In this document: in pieces, positions 35,124-45,667 of the stretch
Numbering within the stretch: position 1 is the first letter of the stretch
How the letters are laid out: every line of letters begins with the position of its first letter
Assembly: GCA_963662175.1 (NCBI GenBank)
Contig: OY759216.1
Location: 45,587,087-45,651,086, forward strand
DNA length: 64,000 nt
Source: Aradus depressus
Taxonomy: Eukaryota > Arthropoda > Insecta > Hemiptera > Aradidae
Reading direction: 5' to 3'
The notes under the pieces: model-generated
The model's database searches: none
What the model was told of the DNA's origin: nothing
What the model saw: only the letters and a program-made list of their open reading frames with translations
Translations under genes and position numbers: made by a program

Positions 35124-35467
35124 AGGGCGCCGGTAGCTCGCTAGTGGTATGCGTGCTTGACTTCTGAGCTCAAGGTCGTGGATTCGTAACCCGACCGAGG
35201 CCCTTAGTTTATTTTATCTGGGAGGTAAAATAAACTTAAGCACGCCGTCCTTCGGATGGGACGTTAAGCGATGGTCCCGATCCTGTACGATGTCAGGTAC
35301 TCGTTAAAGACCCCTACCCTAGATGAATAAAAATTTAGGGTTGGCAAAATTTAGGACTCCCACAGTAGAGTCGGGCTCATGTCCACCAGAGTGACGTAAG
35401 AGCGCTCTGGTAGTAGGCGATATGACCTCGTTGTTAAAGCCCGGGCATGAGTCATAAAACCTAACCT
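35124..35467 (+). mobile_element. Full-length SINE-1 with 13-bp TSD
   Basis: TSD ACTAATTAATTTA lies at 35111-35123 and 35468-35480. It has the same structure as the copy at 33965. Box A is slightly altered (GGTAGCTCGCTAGTGG) and box B reads GGATTCGTAACCC, so present promoter strength is doubtful. Confidence 0.9.
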
Positions 35468-35481
35468 ACTAATTAATTTAC

Positions 35482-36160
35482 ATAACTTTAGCTGCTTTTA
35501 TAAATAAAAAAAAATTCAACACTTCAGCTGTTTTCATAAAAAAATTCAACATTTCGGCGATACTCTTCTTTAAAAAAAAAAAAAAATTAATGTTAGAATA
35601 TCCAATATTTACAATGTGTATTATTTTTTGTACATCACAATTGACAATCTGATTGGGCCACCTCTACAGCTAGCGTCCTCTCGACCATTACAGGCACAAG
35701 AATCAGAGGGAGAGGAGACACTGGAGTACAATGGAGTGTTGCTAAGGAGAGCATGTCCTGATCAGAGGAAAGGAGAATAGGCACGGCACAGTGGCCCACC
35801 GATCTGAGATAATGGGCCAGTCTTCAGGACAATGGCCCACAGTACGGTTAGCCAGGCAGACAGGGTTAATTGGCAAAAATCAGATGGTTGGCCCGTCATC
35901 GACCACCGGCGCCGACGGATAACACAAAACAGTCTCTTCCTCTTTCTCTCCTCTTCATCCCTTCCTTGTTTGGCTAGTCCGTTTTTCAAGGCCATGCCCC
36001 GAATTCCCATTTTCATTTTGCTAAGTTGGCGGAATATATATATTATTGAATAAATAAAACATAGAATTCAAAATGAATATTGGTTATTAGGAGGATTTTT
36101 ACAGATTGCACAATAAAAATGGAGTCTTCCAGGAATGTGACTTCTCCAGCACGAATTAAT
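35482..36160. other. Unassigned sequence
   Basis: Opposed frames (84 codons minus, 73 codons plus) at 35762-36053 overlap each other. Three GGCCCA/TGGGCC motifs near 35790-35845 are noted. No domain was recognised. Confidence 0.3.
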
Positions 36161-36164
36161 AAAT

Positions 36165-36600
36165 TTTCGCTCTCCTTCCAGGGCCAATCAACCATTTGGG
36201 CTAAAACTCAATATTTGTCTTACATAGTGGCTTCTGGATCCTCACACTAAATTTTGTGTCAATACATTCATTACATCGGCAGTTATTTGGGTATTTAAGT
36301 CCCTGATCACTGACCCCACCCTTCCCTGCCACTGATTTATAAAATTTTATGTCGATACATTCATTACATCGGCAGTTACTGGGATTTTTGAGTAGAGCCC
36401 CCTCCGACCCCCCTCCCCTTCAGCTAATTCCGCTGAAAATTGATAGGTGCCTTATAGGGCTTTCAATTTACATATGGAATTTCTTCTCAATATTTTCATA
36501 ACAACGGCAGTTATTAGTTTTTGTGTTGAGCCTCGCTCCTAGTCCCTTCCCCTCCTTCCCTTTGGTCAATTTGGCTGAAAAACAATAGAAATTGATGATG
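36165..36600 (-). repeat. Rep-A copy
   Basis: Several internal units appear in minus orientation (GTGTCAATACATTCATTACA, CGGCAGTTACTGGGATTTTT). Confidence 0.65.
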
Positions 36601-36646
36601 ACTGATAAAGTGAGCAGTGATTATTTCACAGTACAACCTTTTACAA

Positions 36647-36863
36647 GGAGCCATGGTGGCCGTGCGGGCTAGAGCGTAGAGCTTTGTTCGCATGATTTTA
36701 CCATGGTTTGCGGGTTCGAATCCCGCCCGTGAGTGAGTTTAATTTCATAGATAGAACTCCCTCCCGGGGCCATGGATGTCGTAAATAATTAGATAACACA
36801 GTGACATTGCTAATATGTATCGAACATAAGGCCAAAATAAAAAAAATAAATAAAAATAATAAA
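36647..36863 (+). mobile_element. SINE-2 copy with 12-bp TSD
   Basis: TSD AACCTTTTACAA lies at 36635-36646 and 36864-36875. Head GGAGCCATGGTGGCCGTGCG, box B GGTTCGAATCCC, body with AGATAGAACTCCCTCCCGG and GTATCGAACATAAGG, and an A-rich tail with AAATAAATAAA. Confidence 0.88.
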
Positions 36864-36894
36864 AACCTTTTACAAAAAAAGTTTATTATTATGT

Positions 36895-37440
36895 ACTAGC
36901 TGGTTTTCGAGGTTGACATAATCATATTAGGAATGCAATGTAGAGCCCGTCTAATGTATTATAAATAACTGTTACCAACTCTTACGAAAATGTACATTAG
37001 ATTTTCTTATACCCATAATCATCGATCCAATTGCGAAGCTGTAACTAGATATTCTTGCGAAATTTTGTACTAATTTCAGCCTAATGATTTGAACTAAGCC
37101 AACATGGGCAATAAATAATGTTCTATAAATGACTATACAAATAGGAAAAAATAATAGAATTTGTTAGGAATTCTGCAGTACTCTATATGTGTTGTTATTA
37201 GGGAAACGTTGGAAACATGTTGTCATGCAACCTACATATATTCCTGTATAATATCCCCAAACTTGTATGGTATCATTAAGGAAGATCAAATTCAGGAATT
37301 TTTGAGTACATTATTGATAAGGTAAACATGACGAACTAACATTTTGCAAATTAGCCTAATATGTTATGGATCTACCATGACGCTGAAGCTTCAGGCTCAG
37401 TGGCAGTGTAATAATAAACCTTCAATCAGGTACCGTTAGA
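36895..37440. other. Mostly unassigned; possible Rep-B trace
   Basis: CTAGCTGGTTTTCGAGGTTG at 36897 resembles the Rep-B core. The remainder is unassigned. Confidence 0.3.
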
Positions 37441-37490
37441 GGCGCTTCGATCGATTTGCCAAATCGGCCGGCAGAAGAGAAAGAGAATCA

Positions 37491-37521
<31 letters not shown>

Positions 37522-37925
37522 AGGCTCAATTCAATAACCCCAATAACTGCCGATGTAATGAATGTATCAACATGAAATTTTATATTTGAAGTTAGAAACC
37601 AATGAGGAAATAACCAGTAAGTTTCAGCGATATCGGTCACATGGAAAGGGGCTCAATTCAATAACTGCCGATGTAATGAATGTATCAACATGTAATTTCA
37701 TATTTAGTTAGAAACCAATGAGGATATAACCAGTCAAATTTCAGCGATATCGGTCACATGGAAGGGGGCTCAATTCAAAAACACTAATGTAGTGAATGCA
37801 AAATTTAGTATGAGGAGTGTACTATGTAATTAGCGGAAACGGGCGTCTGTTTTTGGAGGGAGAGCGAAAACTTAATTGATTAATTCTTTCTGGGGAAGTA
37901 CATCGCCAGAGAATCACCGACGACT
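37440..37925 (+). repeat. Rep-A copy with G29 tract and duplicated unit
   Basis: The G run is at 37493-37521. Two tandem units of about 120 bp follow (TAACTGCCGATGTAATGAATG then ATCGGTCACATGGAA in each). The end is CTGGGGAAGTACATCGCC at about 37891. Confidence 0.7.
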
Positions 37926-38484
37926 TTTTTTTTCTTTCTCCTGACTTTCTACACAACATTTCTCTTAGCGGGAGTCACCATTTCCCACTTCCCTATGGTC
38001 CACCAGGTCTTCGGGTCCATTCGTTTCCCAAAAAATGTACCTACACCGCAGAAATCATCCCATATGAAGATTGCACACGATGGTGGCTGCAATTAGTCGG
38101 TGGACAGAAGGAAAGTGACGGGGTCCAACGGGTGAAAGGAGCCACTATTCAAATGAAGCTCGTGATTATAACTTTCTCGAGATGTTGTTGGACTATCTGT
38201 ACAGCGTGTGGACATCCTGGGCCCCGGAGCCCGGAGGGAGGGACTGGGCCCCCCTGGCTGTCTGTCAAACTGACCAGCACAGATCCAAGCAGAGAGGTCA
38301 AACAGACAAAGCCTCATATTAGAGCCATGACAAGTGCTTTCTTTTCAAGCTCCATCATTACACTAGCCCTAGACAAAAAGGTCAAACCCCTTTTACAAAC
38401 AAAATAATTGCAATAATCATCTTTATTGTATATAATTACCATGATGCATGAAAAAACAAAAATTAGAAACTATAACATTTTCTC
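37926..38484. other. Unassigned sequence
   Basis: Frames of 91 codons (38132, plus) and 74 codons (38317, minus) overlap. No domain was recognised. Confidence 0.3.
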
Positions 38485-38550
38485 CGCCCGGTCGCACAGT
38501 AGCGTGTTTGCCTACTATACTAAAGATCATGGATCCAATTCCAGTGAGCG
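38485..38550 (+). other. Possible degraded tRNA-like SINE head
   Basis: CCGGTCGCACAGTAGCGTGT resembles a box A region and GGATCCAATTCCAG a weak box B at suitable spacing. It may be a third tRNA-derived family. Confidence 0.35.
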
Positions 38551-38572
38551 TTCACATTTCATTTTGAAAGTA

Positions 38573-39095
38573 CAGTAGACTCTCCCTTATCCGGCGTTCT
38601 GTTAACCGGCGCTCTCAAAATAATATCAAGTTTGTTAAACTAAAATTAACTTTCAATTATTAGATTACCTATCAATTATATGACTCACGTGTATTTACGA
38701 GCACATAATAATTCCGTAACTCACGAATCTTTTATGTATTTTTATTGTGCATACATACGTATGTACATTGTATTTATAATGAAGGGAACGCTAATACAAT
38801 ATTTTATTACTTCACTTAATTAAACGCAGATTTCAAAATATCTTTTTAATGCTTGGATAAATATATGTACGTACATATAATAAATCAATGTTCAGTATGT
38901 ACATATTTGTCAATTAATAAATGTTATCAACAGAATACATACGTGTTTTATTCCTTAGCTCACCTAAAAACACTTTTTTTTTATGTTTTAATCGATATAT
39001 TTTTTCTCATTAATTGAGGATTTCCGATATCTGGTGTTTTCTGTTAACCAGCGTCACGTCGGTCCCGGCAACGCCGGAAAAGGGAGAGTCTACTG
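38573..39095. mobile_element. pogo/Tigger-like MITE, 523 bp
   Basis: Ends CAGTAGACTCTCCCTTATCC and GGGAGAGTCTACTG are inverted repeats. TA duplications lie at 38571-38572 and 39096-39097. CAGTAGA-type ends with TA targets are typical of pogo/Tigger non-autonomous elements. The interior is AT-rich without a transposase. Confidence 0.88.
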
Positions 39096-39097
39096 TA

Positions 39098-39424
39098 ATC
39101 AAAATGAGCGCGCTATCCTTTGGAGTGAATGTTGAGTCACTGTGATGAACAGTAGTCGTTAAAAGCTTCTTCTCCAGTGAGAAATAATGTCAAGAGGGGA
39201 GAAATCACCCAGTGGTGACACTCCCTCATTTGTAACTAATGACTGTCACTGCTGATGCTAAGAAGGTCTCTAGGCCATTGTTAGGCTAATTATTTCTATG
39301 CTAATTATTTCTAGGTAAGCCCACAGTAACGTCGCACAGTGGGATGAAACTGAAGAAAAAAAGTCATCAGTATACCACCAACAATGTTCGCAAGAACGAA
39401 TTAATTAATTAAATGTTCGCCCCC
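39098..39424. other. Unassigned sequence
   Basis: No feature was recognised apart from a short duplicated GGCTAATTATTTCTA near 39290. Confidence 0.3.
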
Positions 39425-39645
39425 CCCCCCCTCGGTTTCCGAAATGAGCCCCTTTCCCTCAACCGCCGCCTTCCCTTCGGCCGATAGCTCTGAAAATTAA
39501 TAAGTGTCTTCCTTATTGGTTTTTGAATTTATGTATGAAATTTTATATCGCTATATTCTTTAAAACAGCAGTTATAAGAGTTTTTGAGTTGAACTTCTTC
39601 CCTAATCCCCCCTCCGCATTGGTCGATTTGGCTGATAATCGATAG
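39425..39645 (-). repeat. Rep-A fragment
   Basis: Pyrimidine tract CCCCCCCCCCCTCGG, then GCTCTGAAAATTAATAAGTG and further minus-orientation blocks. Confidence 0.55.
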
Positions 39646-39839
39646 TGTGATAAAAAATGTGAAAAAAAATTTACACACATTAAGATTATTAATATATTAT
39701 AGAATCAATTATTATTATTTGTATAAAAACAGCTGTTAGGAGTGAAGTAACTTAAATAGTGAATAAATATACAAAGATGGACTATTCGCATTCTGTTTTA
39801 GAACGAAATGTGAACAGCCAATGAATGAAGAACGAAAGA

Positions 39840-40500
39840 CGACGATCAGCTGTTTTAAATAGAGTGAAACAGTCTAAGTTGTTTTATGGAAGTTGACAGT
39901 CTAGAGATAGAAGTGTTTTTAGAGTTAAGGTGTAGTGAACCAGTCTGAGTGAGAGAAGATGTAGAGATGTAGGAGTGAACATTATAACATTGGAAGTACG
40001 TAGAAGAGAAAAGGTACTTTTCATTTATATGTTTATATGGCCAAAATATAAAAGAATTATAAATAGTGGCCACTATAAAACCGAAAAAATACTGATATAG
40101 TTTTAAGTAATTAGTTGGTAAGATTTCTTTTTGTAAAATAATTTCATTTTTTTATTTCTAATCTTAGTTTTTCAATTTATAATGTAGGTTAAGAAAAAAA
40201 AAAAAAAAAAAAAAAAACAATATTAGTTCTCTAATTCTATGCTATTCATTTCCCTGTGAACCCAGTAAGATAATTTATACCTTTGGATAAGATTTAGGAA
40301 AACAAGATGGCATCTCTTTAGTAAATTTAGAAGAAATCCAATTGAAATAATTATTAGTTCAAATTTTTTTAAATACTTGATTCAAAATTGCATGTCTTGA
40401 ACTTTCGATAATTTTTATTCGGGCTCTTTTCGGAAACTACTGTAGAAATCAAAATTTAGTAGATGACCAGCAACAATTTCTACAAGAAATGTGTTAATAT
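39840..40500. repeat. Dispersed repeat Rep-C, copy 2
   Basis: This parallels 12475-13000: ATCAGCTGTTTTAAATAGAG, GGTACTTTTCATTTATATG, CCCAGTAAGATAATTTATA, AGATGGCATCTCTTTAG and TTTCTACAAGAAATGTG. A run of more than 20 A residues near 40194-40217 separates two parts. Class unknown. Confidence 0.6.
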
Positions 40501-40604
40501 TTATTATTTGTTTATTTAACATTATTTGTGTTTTATATTGATTTTTCTTTTATTTTATTATTTAACATTCATTTAAATTATCACAATAGATGTCGACCGG
40601 TTAC

Positions 40605-40768
40605 GAATTCACATATAACATTTCGTGTCGATACACTGTTATCATGTTCAAAAGACGTTTTTTCTCATATTTGAAATCTAGATGGTCGAAAAATTCCGTT
40701 GAAAATTCAACATTGAATTTTTGACTGATTACATAACTTCCCCTATACTTCGTATTGCTGGGAAAGTA
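40605..40768 (-). repeat. Rep-A terminal fragment
   Basis: It ends with TTCCCCTATACTTCGTATTG and CTGGGAAAGT, the inverted form of the Rep-A 5' hairpin. Confidence 0.65.
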
Positions 40769-41558
40769 AAATGAATATTATTTGTCGAGTAGAACTTTCT
40801 CTGTTGAGAAGCATGCAACAAATAATGTCATTCTATTGCACATGACGTTTATAAATGTTCACATAACAGTACCATTTATTATAATATTGACATTTACCTA
40901 CTAAAATCGACAGGTAATAGGATAACTATAGATTATTGTATGTTTACAGTTTAAGACAGGAAAATGAAAAGTTTTCAGAAAGGAGGCCATTGGAATGATA
41001 ACATTCAAAATTACTGTCATCAAATCACAGCCACAAATGACTGCCGATAACAGTTACATCACTCCACCGGTCTACCTCTCCTTACGGTGACCCATTCTAA
41101 ACGGCCACAAATTTTATTATGGTCAAAACCCATATTTTTTTTCTTTTTTGTACCTATAGTATCATGAAGTAATGTAATCGTGCGAAAATCCGAAATGGAT
41201 GTTTCAACGAATATTTCACGTTTTAAGATCTGAATATATTTTGACCATTGTTGTTTGCTAACTTAGATTTGATTAGATTTTGGCCGAAATGGGGTGAAAA
41301 TTGAGACCACTTTACTCCGGTTCCTAACTACATTTAACAAGATACCGCTTACGAATATGACCTAATCGAAAATCTTTTCAAAATAGTTGTAGAGAAAATT
41401 AAGATACATACAATTTTTTTGCAGGTCCCATCCCCCTCTCAAGTTCATGTCATACTGACAAGAGTGGTCATATAAAAGTAATGTGCTGGCATCTGATTTT
41501 TAAGTGACTATGCGTTACAATTTAAATATTACTTAGAATTTTATTTTATTAATTTTCA
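40769..41558. other. Unassigned sequence
   Basis: No gene or repeat signal was recognised. Confidence 0.3.
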
Positions 41559-41559
41559 A

Positions 41560-41780
41560 TAACTGCCGATGTAAGGAATGAATCGACTCAAAGAACTTAT
41601 AAATTTTCCGCGCAATCGGTCTAAGAAAGGTGGCAATTTAGTATGAGGATTCAAATGCAACTATGTAAATCAACTATTGAGTTTCGCCCAAACGGTCGAT
41701 TGGTTTTGGATGGAGAGCAAAAAATTAATTGAATAATACTCGCTGGGGAAGTACATAGCCGGCGATTCACCGATGATTTT
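41560..41780 (+). repeat. Rep-A 3' part
   Basis: Blocks AATAACTGCCGATGTAAGGA and CGCTGGGGAAGTACATAGCC mark the plus-strand right end. Confidence 0.6.
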
Positions 41781-42049
41781 TCAAGTTCATTATAAAATAT
41801 TCGAACTGTGATGTCTGGAACCGTATACTTCCTGTAAGCCCTACTCATGTACCCACAAGCCTTGACCACTATGTCGGTGGTACTTTATCATAAATACAAT
41901 AACATGTCTTATGTTATCCGGTCTACTAACATGCCATCTGACCTCCGGTACTAAATGTACCTCAGGAGTCCTAACCTTGGAGAGGGCGTTATAACTGTTC
42001 TTTCAAATACACGATATGCCTATTACGATACATCTGGTTGCTAAGAGGT

Positions 42050-42145
42050 TGTCCCAAAATACTCGTTAAAGAGCTAACCTCAGGTAACTAGGTAGTAGGC
42101 GATATGATCTCAGTTAAAGCCCGGGAGTGAGTCACAATACCTAAC
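42050..42145 (+). mobile_element. SINE-1 tail fragment
   Basis: ATACTCGTTAAAGAGC, GGTAGTAGGCGATATGATCT and AAAGCCCGGGAGTGAGTC mark the SINE-1 3' part. Confidence 0.65.
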
Positions 42146-42149
42146 TATT

Positions 42150-42424
42150 ATAACTCATGAAGAAATACAGTCCAAAATTAAATTCAATGACAATCCACAA
42201 AAGATGAACTTAAGCAGTGAAAGTCAGAGTAAGGCAATTGGAGTGTGCACTTAAAAATTATTTCTGGGTGAATGAGAATGGATACGCTAAATTTTGTGAA
42301 TATAGTTTCGATCCCAAATGTATGTATTACAATAATCCATTACAGTTCATTCATATCGTGTCTAGTCACGTAATAATAGACGAACCAATGGGTTTTCGTT
42401 GAGTTAATATGAGTCTTTTGTCTG
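42150..42424. other. Unassigned sequence left of the foldback element
   Basis: No feature was recognised. The exact left end of the neighbouring foldback element is not resolved. Confidence 0.3.
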
Positions 42425-42655
42425 AGCAGAGCCTATAGCAGGTATACGCATGGTGTACGTCGAGAGCGCAATGGTTTCATATAGCAGAGCCTATAGCAGG
42501 TATACGCATGGTGTACGTCGAGAGCGCAATGGTTTCATACAGCAGAGCCTATAGCAGGTATACGCATGGTGTACGTCGAGAGCGTAATGGTTTCATACAG
42601 CAGAGCCTATAGCAGGTATACGAATGGTGTACGACGAGAGCGCAATGTGTTGTCC
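42425..42655. repeat. 58-bp tandem array, four units
   Basis: Units begin GAGCCTATAGCAGGTATACG at 42429, 42487, 42545 and 42603. The same core occurs reversed in the 67-bp array on the other side of the element, with nine extra bases per unit. Confidence 0.92.
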
Positions 42656-42847
42656 CCATATAAGATTATGAGCGGCGCATGCGTGAAGACACTTAGGCTT
42701 GTTGCATCAATATTATGTCATGATGTACAAAAATCATGCCTGGTCTTTATAAAGGAGGCAAAGTAGAGAGAAAATCGAAGACAAAAAATAAAAAAAACAT
42801 TTTCGTTCCATTAAAACTCTTAAAAGATGTTTGCAATTAATTATATA

Positions 42848-43524
42848 CAGTAGAACCTCTATAAGTCGAACATCAAGGAGACGCCAAAAAATTCGAGTTA
42901 TAGAGTTTTCGACTTATGGAGGATTTCGACAGGCGGATTTTGATTCGATTTGTAGAGGTTAAGATTCATTCTAACTAATTTTGAGTTAGAGAGGTGAAAT
43001 AAATAAAAATCCAAGTTACAGAGGTAACAAACATATTTATATTTATTATAAATCAACATTATTTCCAAACATCCTTAAAATAAAAAATACGTAGTATATG
43101 TAGTAGGTGTTAAAAAATTCAGTATTTTTTTTTGCTTTAGATAATTGGTAATCCTATTTATTGTATACTCCTAAATTGTTTTCTAAGAAACAATGGTGTA
43201 CATTGTCGGAAAATTCATAAAGTCGGTATCTTATTTTTCTTCGAGCTATAGGTAGAGGTAATAAGTTTCAAATAATCGAGTTGTAAAGGTTGTAAAATAA
43301 AACATTGCTTCGTTCGAGATATAGAGGTCCAATTTATTTTTTCGAGTTATAGATGGAAAATATGTACCAAAATGGCTTATAGGGACTCACTGATTATTTC
43401 GACTAATGGAGGGTCGAGATTTCGAGTAATGGAGGTTTTGGGGTTTGAAGGGAAAGAAACAATACTTTTTTCGAGTTTTGGAGGTTTTCGACTTATCGAG
43501 GTTCGACTTAAAGAAATTCTACTG
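42848..43524. mobile_element. pogo/Tigger-like MITE, 677 bp
   Basis: Ends CAGTAGAACCTCTATAAGTC and ACTTAAAGAAATTCTACTG are inverted. TA lies at 42846-42847 and 43525-43526. Internal motifs CGAGTTATAGAG and GAGGTTTTCGACTTATCGAG repeat the end sequence. No transposase. It lies inside the foldback element. Confidence 0.88.
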
Positions 43525-44060
43525 TATTATCAAATTATTTAAATTCTTTTTTGTTTCTCTTTCTTATAATCATATCTTTATTCTTTATATTTCAACTTTA
43601 TTATTATTTCTCGCAATATTTTGATCATTATTTCCATGGACTTTTTTATTATTTATTATGTTGAATACATTTGAACGTTATTATTGTTTTTTTTTTATAA
43701 TATTTATGCAACTTTTTTTATTTTTTATAATAGTTATGCAATATATAATTAATTAATTTGAAACTGTGTTTGCTGAAGATTGAGTCTAGTTACTGTGATG
43801 TCACCTATGCGTGTTTTTGTTTGAAGTACTGTGATTGGTTGAGTGTCCAAGAGTGGGGTTAATGAAGGGCGCAGGTGTATAAATAGTCCGTCTGATTGAC
43901 TTTGAAATGTTATTCATTTTTTGTCTTCGATTTTCTCTTTACTTTGCCTCCTTTATCAAGACCAGGCATGACTTTTATACATCATGACATAACATTGATG
44001 CAACAAGCCTAAGTGTCTTCACGCATGCGCCGCACATAATCTTATATGGGGACTACACAT

Positions 44061-44183
44061 TGCGCTCTCGTCGTATACCATGCGTATACCTGCTATAGGC
44101 TCCGCTATACCTGATATATAAAATTATTGCGCTCTCGTCGTATACCATGCGTATACCTGCTATAGGCTCCGCTATACCTGATA
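44061..44183. repeat. 67-bp tandem array, part left of the PolB element
   Basis: Units start TGCGCTCTCGTCGTATACC at 44061 and 44128. The second is cut by the insertion. The array resumes at 58964. Confidence 0.92.
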
Positions 44184-44581
44184 AGTAGGGGAGGAAAGAT
44201 GGTTCTGGGCCAATGGCTAAAGAGCAAGATGGCGGCCGTCCCCCACTCCTCTCCCACCACCACCACCCTCCCCAACTCCGAATCACTCACCATTGTACAT
44301 CCCCAGCTCAACCCTCCTACACCCCAAATTGTTTCATCTCAATTTTTGTCCTTTGAGATTCACTACCAATCTACTTCCCCATCTCGATAAGTTTCCGCTC
44401 TCCCTTTAAACCTTGATAAGTTTCCGCTCTCCCTCTAAACCCTACTTTAAATTTTTATCCCACCCCTCGCCTATGCCCCTAATTTTTTTTAATTAGCCCA
44501 CTAGCGCTCCCAAGCGTCTACAATTGCAATTAATTTTTAATTAAGTAGCTAGGGTCGACTTCTTAAGAAAAAAAAATAACT

Positions 44582-44659
44582 TGACCTTACGAGAGTCGAA
44601 CCCGCCTTCTTTGCCTTGAGAGGCTCACTTGCTATCCATACGACCATTGTGACACGGTC
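44582..44659 (-). other. tRNA-Arg-like sequence, left arm copy
   Basis: This is the mirror copy of 58488-58565, described there. Confidence 0.45.
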
Positions 44660-45272
44660 GGACAAGTCAGTGATATACTAGGTATATAAACTTACGGCCG
44701 TGTATTATCACACTAGTATCACCAAGGTTCAGCGGTTTGTAGCCTTTTTCACTAGAGCATATTTTTGATCACCCCTCATCGAAAAATTACAGTCCTACAC
44801 CCTCATATAAGTTTCCGCTCCTCCATTTCAAAGTCATTCATTATTATATTAATACCTCCTCGGTCTTTAACCATCTTTATACTAATTCATCAAATTACCC
44901 TCTCCTAATTTTCTGCTCTCTTCTCCCCCACATCAATTGTATACACTTTTCCTTAGCATCATCCTGCTTCACACTTTTCTTCGCCCAACTCCTACAATCT
45001 CTCTAGATCGTTTAACATTTTTTCATCATAACCCGGACTACCCATACATAAAGCTACATTCTATGTATATTAACCTCTCCCCGCTCTACCCGTAATATTC
45101 AGGTCTTTTCACATTTATTTCAGGAGTCTCAATATCTTAGGCTAACATGCGGTATATAACTTACATTTATTTTCTTCGTAGGCTGCTTCTCGTCTCCAAC
45201 TTTCTTAGGATGTTTCTCACCAGGATCTCTATGTCAGGTATTTGATAGAGGTATGTATTTCTTTTAGTTCGC

Positions 45273-45278
45273 TTTATT
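45273..45278 (-). promoter_or_regulatory. Candidate polyadenylation signal of left PolB
   Basis: AATAAA on the minus strand lies about 390 bp past the stop codon, the mirror of 57869-57874. Confidence 0.4.
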
Positions 45279-45667
45279 GACTAATCAATAAACCGGTAAG
45301 CCTCTTCACCAGCGCCAAGGTAGAAATACTTCGAAGAGGTGGGTGGGGATAGGGAAGGGATAAAGGCTCTAGTCAGGGCTTCTCTTCAATTTCAAGGTAT
45401 TTTTACTTTTCTCCATTTTTCTACTTTCATATAGGTTTACGGGTTTTACACCACGCCAGTGACCAATTGGGTTTACGGGTTTTCTACAACCTCGCCAGTG
45501 ACCAATTAGGTTTACAAGTTTTCAACCACGTCCATTCAAAACCAAAAAACATCAGATCAGTCTAGACTAAGCCTCAAGAGGATTTTAGGAATAGGATAGG
45601 AATAGGAATGTTTTCCGATATTTAAGTCCCCTCGGAAAAACGGGTAGCCAGGTTATACCTCCCAGCA

